12,604 bases of DNA from Ruminococcaceae bacterium UBA1448 (GTDB lineage Bacteria > Bacillota > Clostridia > Oscillospirales > Ruminococcaceae), in contig DCTE01000179.1 of assembly GCA_002329405.1 (NCBI GenBank), positions 1,406 to 14,009 of the forward strand. The letters run 5' to 3'. Positions 9,917 to 12,604 of the stretch are shown here, in pieces (position 1 is the first letter of the stretch; each line of letters begins with the position of its first letter). The notes beneath the pieces are model-generated. The model had not been told where the DNA came from and did no database searches. It saw only the letters and a program-made list of their open reading frames with translations. The translations under genes and the position numbers were made by a program.

Positions 9917-10561
9917 TTACTGATCATGATTCTGTTCCCGCTGGAAAATAAACCAGGAATATACGCTCACCAGCACCACGCCCACCAACAAAACACCCAT
10001 TCCGATCATCAGTGCCCATCCGCCGAAAAAACTGCATGCCGCAATGACGATGCCTGAAATGACAAAGACATATCCGCCGACCCGATGGGTCTTTTTCCAG
10101 ACCGTTTCGCTCGCCAGTGTCCATGGCGTACGGATACCAAAGGTATAATTCGGACGGATACGGGGCATATAGTTGCCCAGCAGGATAAACATAATCCCCA
10201 TCGCCAGCATCAGAATGGTTGTAACCGGCAGTTCAATGCCCATCGCAGCCAGAATACTCATCCAGCTCAGGCCAACCATAAAAATTACCATCATAGCAGA
10301 AAATGGCTGATAAACATTTTTATGCTTGATAAAATTCTCCTTTTTCGGATCAATTTTGGGGATGAGTACCAGCAAAGCCAGTATCCCGACCGGCAGCAGA
10401 TTAAGTCCGAACAGGGCCGTTTTGGGTCCCCAGCCGTCGATCTCACCGGCTGCGTTCCAATGAACAGGGATGGTTTCCGGCAGTGACGGATAAAACATCA
10501 ACTGGATAATAAACGACACCAGGCAGACACCCAGCAGCAGAAAAAAGCACTTTTTACTCAT
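9917..10561 (-). CDS. SdpI/YhfL-type immunity-like membrane protein (DUF1648 + SdpI domain)
   Basis: A 214-aa protein with about six membrane segments (roughly 5-23, 48-68, 88-108, 112-130, 164-182, 184-206). After the first segment comes the DUF1648 signature YPSLPETIPVHWNAAGEIDGW (24-44). The SdpI-family core follows: GNYMPRIRPNYTFGIRTPW and TLASETVWKKTHRVGGY (about 129-164). In B. subtilis, SdpI protects cells against the SDP toxin and also sequesters the repressor SdpR at the membrane. I chose ATG 10559-10561, which has GAGGAGGGAG close upstream; 14 more residues are possible in frame but run through the upstream gene. It overlaps the ArsR-type repressor gene by 8 nt (ATGAGTAA), so the two are translationally coupled. 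No SdpC-like toxin gene is in the window, so the substrate or toxin resisted is unknown. Confidence 0.9.
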   Translation of the reverse strand: MSKKCFFLLLGVCLVSFIIQLMFYPSLPETIPVHWNAAGEIDGWGPKTALFGLNLLPVGILALLVLIPKIDPKKENFIKHKNVYQPFSAMMVIFMVGLSWMSILAAMGIELPVTTILMLAMGIMFILLGNYMPRIRPNYTFGIRTPWTLASETVWKKTHRVGGYVFVISGIVIAACSFFGGWALMIGMGVLLVGVVLVSVYSWFIFQREQNHDQ

Positions 10562-10841
10562 CGGAACTCCCTCCTCTTTCACTATTGAGCAGCCCACAGT
10601 CATAAAACCATTGAATCACCTGTTCCAGTACCGTCGTATTCAGGCTGTAACGAATAAACTGTCCTTCCCGCTCATCGTCAATCAACCCGGCGGATTTCAG
10701 GATATTCAGGTGATGGCTGACTGAGGGACGGGTCATATCAAACCGATCGGCGATCTCACCGGCCGTCAGGTCCTGCTGTCCCAACATCCGCAGAATCTCT
10801 CGCCTTGTCGGGTCAGCCAGTGCACGGAATGCGTCTCCCAT
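10554..10841 (-). CDS. ArsR-family repressor, SdpR-like
   Basis: A 95-aa winged-helix DNA-binding protein. FRALADPTRREILRML (5-20) opens the domain. The helix-turn-helix is LTAGEIADRFDMTRPSVSHH followed by LNILKSAGLI (25-54), and the wing is DDEREGQFIRYSLNTT (55-70). It resembles B. subtilis SdpR very closely in the segments TAGxIAxxF, PSxSHHLNILK and GQFIxYSLNTTVL. It lacks the Cys metal-binding motif of ArsR/SmtB sensors (only Cys82), so metal sensing is unlikely. I chose ATG 10839-10841, 8 nt after a GGAGG; the GTG at 10848 lies in the ribosome binding site. It probably represses its own operon through the palindrome at 10859-10882 and, by analogy with SdpR/SdpI, may be titrated by the adjacent membrane protein. 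Confidence 0.92.
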   Translation of the reverse strand: MGDAFRALADPTRREILRMLGQQDLTAGEIADRFDMTRPSVSHHLNILKSAGLIDDEREGQFIRYSLNTTVLEQVIQWFYDCGLLNSERGGSSDE

Positions 10842-10858
10842 ATGCCTCACCTCCGTAG

Positions 10859-10882
10859 ATATTTAGAAACTTTTCTAAATAT
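10859..10882. promoter_or_regulatory. Perfect 24-bp palindromic operator, probable SdpR-like binding site
   Basis: Arms ATATTTAGAAA and TTTCTAAATAT are perfect 11-bp inverted repeats around a central CT. The palindrome starts at the base after the -10 box, covers the predicted start site (about 10876) and ends 4 nt before the ribosome binding site. ArsR-family repressors bind such AT-rich palindromes as dimers at start sites. Autoregulation is inferred from position. Confidence 0.85.
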
Positions 10883-10911
10883 AGTATAACATTTTTCCTC
10901 GTCTGTGTCAA
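10883..10911 (-). promoter_or_regulatory. Strong sigma-A promoter of the sdpR-sdpI-like operon
   Basis: The minus strand reads TTGACA (10906-10911), 17-nt spacer, TATACT (10883-10888), with TG one base upstream of the -10. The -35 and spacing are perfect, the -10 matches 5 of 6, and an extended -10 is present. Such strength suits a promoter held off by a tight repressor. Its -35 follows directly on the U-tract of the upstream terminator. Confidence 0.92.
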
Positions 10912-10945
10912 TAAAAAGAGAGCCCGTACAGGCATACAGGCTCTC
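10911..10945 (-). terminator. Intrinsic terminator after the SCIFF maturase gene
   Basis: GAGAGCC / GGCTCTC (10918-10924 and 10939-10945) form a 7-bp stem with a 14-nt loop, followed on the minus strand by TTTTTAT. It starts 20 nt after the maturase stop codon. The end of the U-tract abuts the -35 of the next promoter. Confidence 0.9.
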
Positions 10946-10965
10946 CATCTTCATTTGTCTGTTGA

Positions 10966-12411
10966 TCAGCAGCGGACCGTTGCGGTGCTTTCGCATTCAT
11001 CCTCTCCGCATTCTCCGCAGCCATCAGCTGAACCGTCATCCAGCCCCTGTGCTGCCAGTGCCGCCTTGATCATGATTGCGCATTCCAGCCGTTTTTTCTC
11101 AAACTCACAGCTGAGTTTAAAGGGTTTAAGGACATCCCCTGCATACTCAAGGTTGTTGGCGTTGCAGCCGCCCGAACAGTAAAATTTCGCCCAGCAGTCC
11201 TTGCATCCTTCTTTGGAGTAGACATTTGCTCTCGCGAAGTAATCTTTCATCTTGGTATCAAATCCTGCCGGATCATAAACGCTGCCCATCTTCCATTCTT
11301 CCTTGCCGACAAACTGATGACAGGGATAAACCTCCCCATTAGCCGAAACTGCAACATATTCGTTGCCGCAGCCACAGCCGCGCAGACGCTTGATTGCGCA
11401 GGGACCCTGATCGAGGTCGATCATAAAATGGAAGTAGTTAAAGAACTTGCCGGCCTTCCGATACTCGATAATCTTTTTGGCAAGCCGTTCATACTCCGCG
11501 GCAACAGCCGGGATATGCTCCTCAGTCAGTGCATACTCAACCGACGGATCGGTGACAACCGGCTCCATCGAGATCTGGTCAAAGCCGAGATCGTCATAAT
11601 AATGCAGTACGTCGTTTGCAAAATCAAGGTTTTTATTGGTAAAGGTACCGCGGACATAGTATTCCTTTGTACCGCGAGCCTTGACAAACTTCTGGAATTT
11701 CGGCACAATCGAATCGTAAGAACCGCTTCCATCGGCACGGACGCGGAAATAGTCGTTGACCGATTTCCGGCCGTCGAGCGACAGGACGACATTGTACATT
11801 TCCTTATTCATATATTCGATCTTATCATCGGTCAACTGGACACCATTGGTGGTGACGGTAAACAGGAAATGCTTATCGTGCAGTTTCTCCTGCTCTCTCG
11901 CGTAAGCAACCGTCTGCTTAACGACCTCCCAATTCATCAGCGGTTCGCCGCCGAAAAAGTCGAGGTTGAGGTTGCGGCGTTTGCCCGACTTTTCGATCAG
12001 GAAGTCAATCGCTTTTTTGGCAGTCTCCAGGCTCATCATCGCCCGGTGTCCGCCGTAATCGCCGGTGCTTGCAAAGCAGTATTTACATCTGAGCTGGCAG
12101 TCCTGCGCGACCAGCAGGCACATTGCCTTAACCGGAGAAGAGACCATCCGGTCGGCAAACTGGGCGTAATCATCCTCAGAGAACAGAATCCCGTCGGTAT
12201 ACATGCTGTACAGCTCATCATAAGCCTCGGTCAGCTGACTCTCGGAGAACTCGCCGGACAGCTTGTCCAGAATCTCAGAAGGACATTTTTCTGTCATTGG
12301 CGGGGGGATATAGTCCAGCAGCCGGTATGCCGCGTCGTCCACAACCGAAACGCCGCCGCTGTGGACGTCCAAAACGATATTAAAGCCGTTGAGGCTGTAT
12401 TTGTGAATCAT
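10966..12411 (-). CDS. Radical SAM/SPASM SCIFF peptide maturase (CteB-like)
   Basis: This enzyme (481 aa) is expected to install the thioether cross-link in the SCIFF ranthipeptide precursor encoded just upstream. Residues 1 to about 85 (MIHKYSLNGFNIVLDV...) correspond to the N-terminal peptide-recognition (RRE, PqqD-like) domain of CteB. The radical SAM cluster is C105-x3-C109-x2-C112, followed by GGEP (154-157), TTNG (187-190) and SLDG (211-214). The SPASM domain has C338, C364 (YPCHQF), C403-x2-C406-x5-C412-x3-C416 and C435, ligands for two auxiliary 4Fe-4S clusters. An extra tail of about 25 residues holds C465, C468, C473 and C481. I chose ATG 12409-12411, with AAAGGAG 8 nt upstream. The 34-residue upstream extension in frame runs through a terminator hairpin and is rejected. 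Cytosolic, oxygen-sensitive. Confidence 0.94.
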   Translation of the reverse strand: MIHKYSLNGFNIVLDVHSGGVSVVDDAAYRLLDYIPPPMTEKCPSEILDKLSGEFSESQLTEAYDELYSMYTDGILFSEDDYAQFADRMVSSPVKAMCLLVAQDCQLRCKYCFASTGDYGGHRAMMSLETAKKAIDFLIEKSGKRRNLNLDFFGGEPLMNWEVVKQTVAYAREQEKLHDKHFLFTVTTNGVQLTDDKIEYMNKEMYNVVLSLDGRKSVNDYFRVRADGSGSYDSIVPKFQKFVKARGTKEYYVRGTFTNKNLDFANDVLHYYDDLGFDQISMEPVVTDPSVEYALTEEHIPAVAAEYERLAKKIIEYRKAGKFFNYFHFMIDLDQGPCAIKRLRGCGCGNEYVAVSANGEVYPCHQFVGKEEWKMGSVYDPAGFDTKMKDYFARANVYSKEGCKDCWAKFYCSGGCNANNLEYAGDVLKPFKLSCEFEKKRLECAIMIKAALAAQGLDDGSADGCGECGEDECESTATVRC

Positions 12412-12451
12412 GAAGGCAACTCCTTTATTTGGTTGGCATTTTTTATCTGAA

Positions 12452-12466
12452 CGCGGAAAACCCGCG
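12452..12466 (-). other. Small hairpin upstream of the maturase gene
   Basis: CGCGG / CCGCG arms with a 5-nt loop lie between the terminator-like hairpin and the maturase ribosome binding site. It is too short to terminate and has no U-tract. It is third of three consecutive stem-loops in the intercistronic region. Confidence 0.4.
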
Positions 12467-12473
12467 CGAATAC

Positions 12474-12500
12474 AAACGAAAACCCCGCCTTGGGGCGGGG
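12474..12500 (-). terminator. Terminator-like hairpin between the SCIFF precursor and maturase genes
   Basis: CCCCGCC / GGCGGGG (12483-12489 and 12494-12500) form a 7-bp all-GC stem with a 4-nt loop, extendable by two G-U pairs. It is followed on the minus strand by TTTTCGTTT. It lies 51 nt after the precursor stop codon and about 70 nt before the maturase start. No good promoter was found between it and the maturase, so it probably acts as a partial terminator, giving abundant precursor mRNA and less maturase. That role is inference. Confidence 0.75.
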
Positions 12501-12510
12501 CCTGTTTCAC

Positions 12511-12538
12511 CATCTGGTGCCCGGCACCGTTTCAGATG
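12511..12538 (-). other. Stem-loop just after the SCIFF precursor gene
   Basis: CATCT and AGATG enclose GGTGC / GCACC with a 3-nt loop; one side carries a 5-nt bulge (GAAAC). The total of 10 bp makes a stable hairpin 12 nt after the precursor stop codon. No U-run follows. It may protect the 3' end of a short precursor transcript. Confidence 0.5.
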
Positions 12539-12550
12539 CCATAAGGATGA

Positions 12551-12604
12551 TTATTTATCCTCGTGCTCGCACTTCTGGTTTGCAACGGTGCAGGAAGTCT
12601 TGCA
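12551..12604 (-). CDS. SCIFF ranthipeptide precursor, C-terminal fragment (cut by window edge)
   Basis: The last 17 codons read CKTSCTVANQKCEHEDK, then TAA. This matches the C-terminus of SCIFF (six cysteines in forty-five residues) peptides, the ribosomally made precursors modified by CteB-type enzymes. Three cysteines are visible; the remaining three should lie beyond the edge. In CteA of Clostridium thermocellum the enzyme links Cys32 to Thr37. The same Cys-x4-Thr spacing is seen here between the first visible Cys and the Thr after the second Cys. The start, ribosome binding site and promoter are outside the window. The adjacent maturase on the same strand supports the call strongly. Confidence 0.9.
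   Translation of the reverse strand, partial: CKTSCTVANQKCEHEDK

Noticed and set aside
11317..12450. A 377-codon open frame on the plus strand opposite the maturase
   Set aside because: It is antisense to a clear radical SAM/SPASM protein, with no ribosome binding site and low-complexity hydrophobic content.
12430..12460. Separate promoter for the maturase (GATAAA as -10)
   Set aside because: No acceptable -35 lies 16-18 nt upstream; the best hexamer (TTCGCG) is poor.
12412..12513. 34-residue N-terminal extension of the maturase from an upstream ATG
   Set aside because: It runs through a terminator-like hairpin and lies upstream of a good ribosome binding site; family N-termini begin at MIHKY.

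Overview
The window looks like the chromosome of a low- to mid-GC anaerobic Firmicute of class Clostridia, most likely an Oscillospiraceae/Ruminococcaceae-type gut bacterium. This is inferred from the close Firmicute character of RpoB, RpoC, S12 and S7, from strong AGGAGG-type ribosome binding sites, and from a SCIFF-type radical-SAM peptide system, which is a hallmark of Clostridia. No mobile element, CRISPR array, tRNA or rRNA gene was found. Nearly everything is on the minus strand; only mntP is on the plus strand.

Right part (12604 down to about 10860): the window edge cuts a small precursor gene whose last 17 residues (CKTSCTVANQKCEHEDK) match the C-terminus of SCIFF ranthipeptide precursors. 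After a 138-nt intercistronic gap with three stem-loops, one of them terminator-like, comes the dedicated SCIFF maturase. This is a 481-aa radical SAM/SPASM enzyme with an N-terminal peptide-recognition domain and an unusual cysteine-rich C-terminal tail. A terminator closes this unit. A very strong promoter (TTGACA-N17-TATACT with extended -10) then drives a two-gene operon: an ArsR-type repressor resembling SdpR and an SdpI-like membrane protein, overlapping by 8 nt. A perfect 24-bp palindrome at the start site is the probable SdpR operator.

Middle (about 9870 to 8930): a hairpin separates the convergent SdpI-like gene and mntP, a manganese exporter. The 362-bp region between divergent mntP and rpoB carries two candidate rpoB promoters, one candidate mntP promoter that interlocks with rpoB P1, and several dyads.

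Left part (8931 down to 1): the transcription/translation core, in the order rpoB, rpoC, terminator, promoter, rpsL, rpsG, candidate internal promoter, fusA (only the first 24 codons are inside). Compared with the usual Firmicute order, rplJ-rplL is not directly upstream of rpoB and no L7Ae-like gene lies between rpoC and rpsL. RNA polymerase therefore appears uncoupled from L10/L12 control here, with its own promoters, terminator and a separate str operon promoter.

The most interesting part is the SCIFF precursor/maturase pair next to the SdpR/SdpI-like pair, together with the Cys-rich tail of the maturase.
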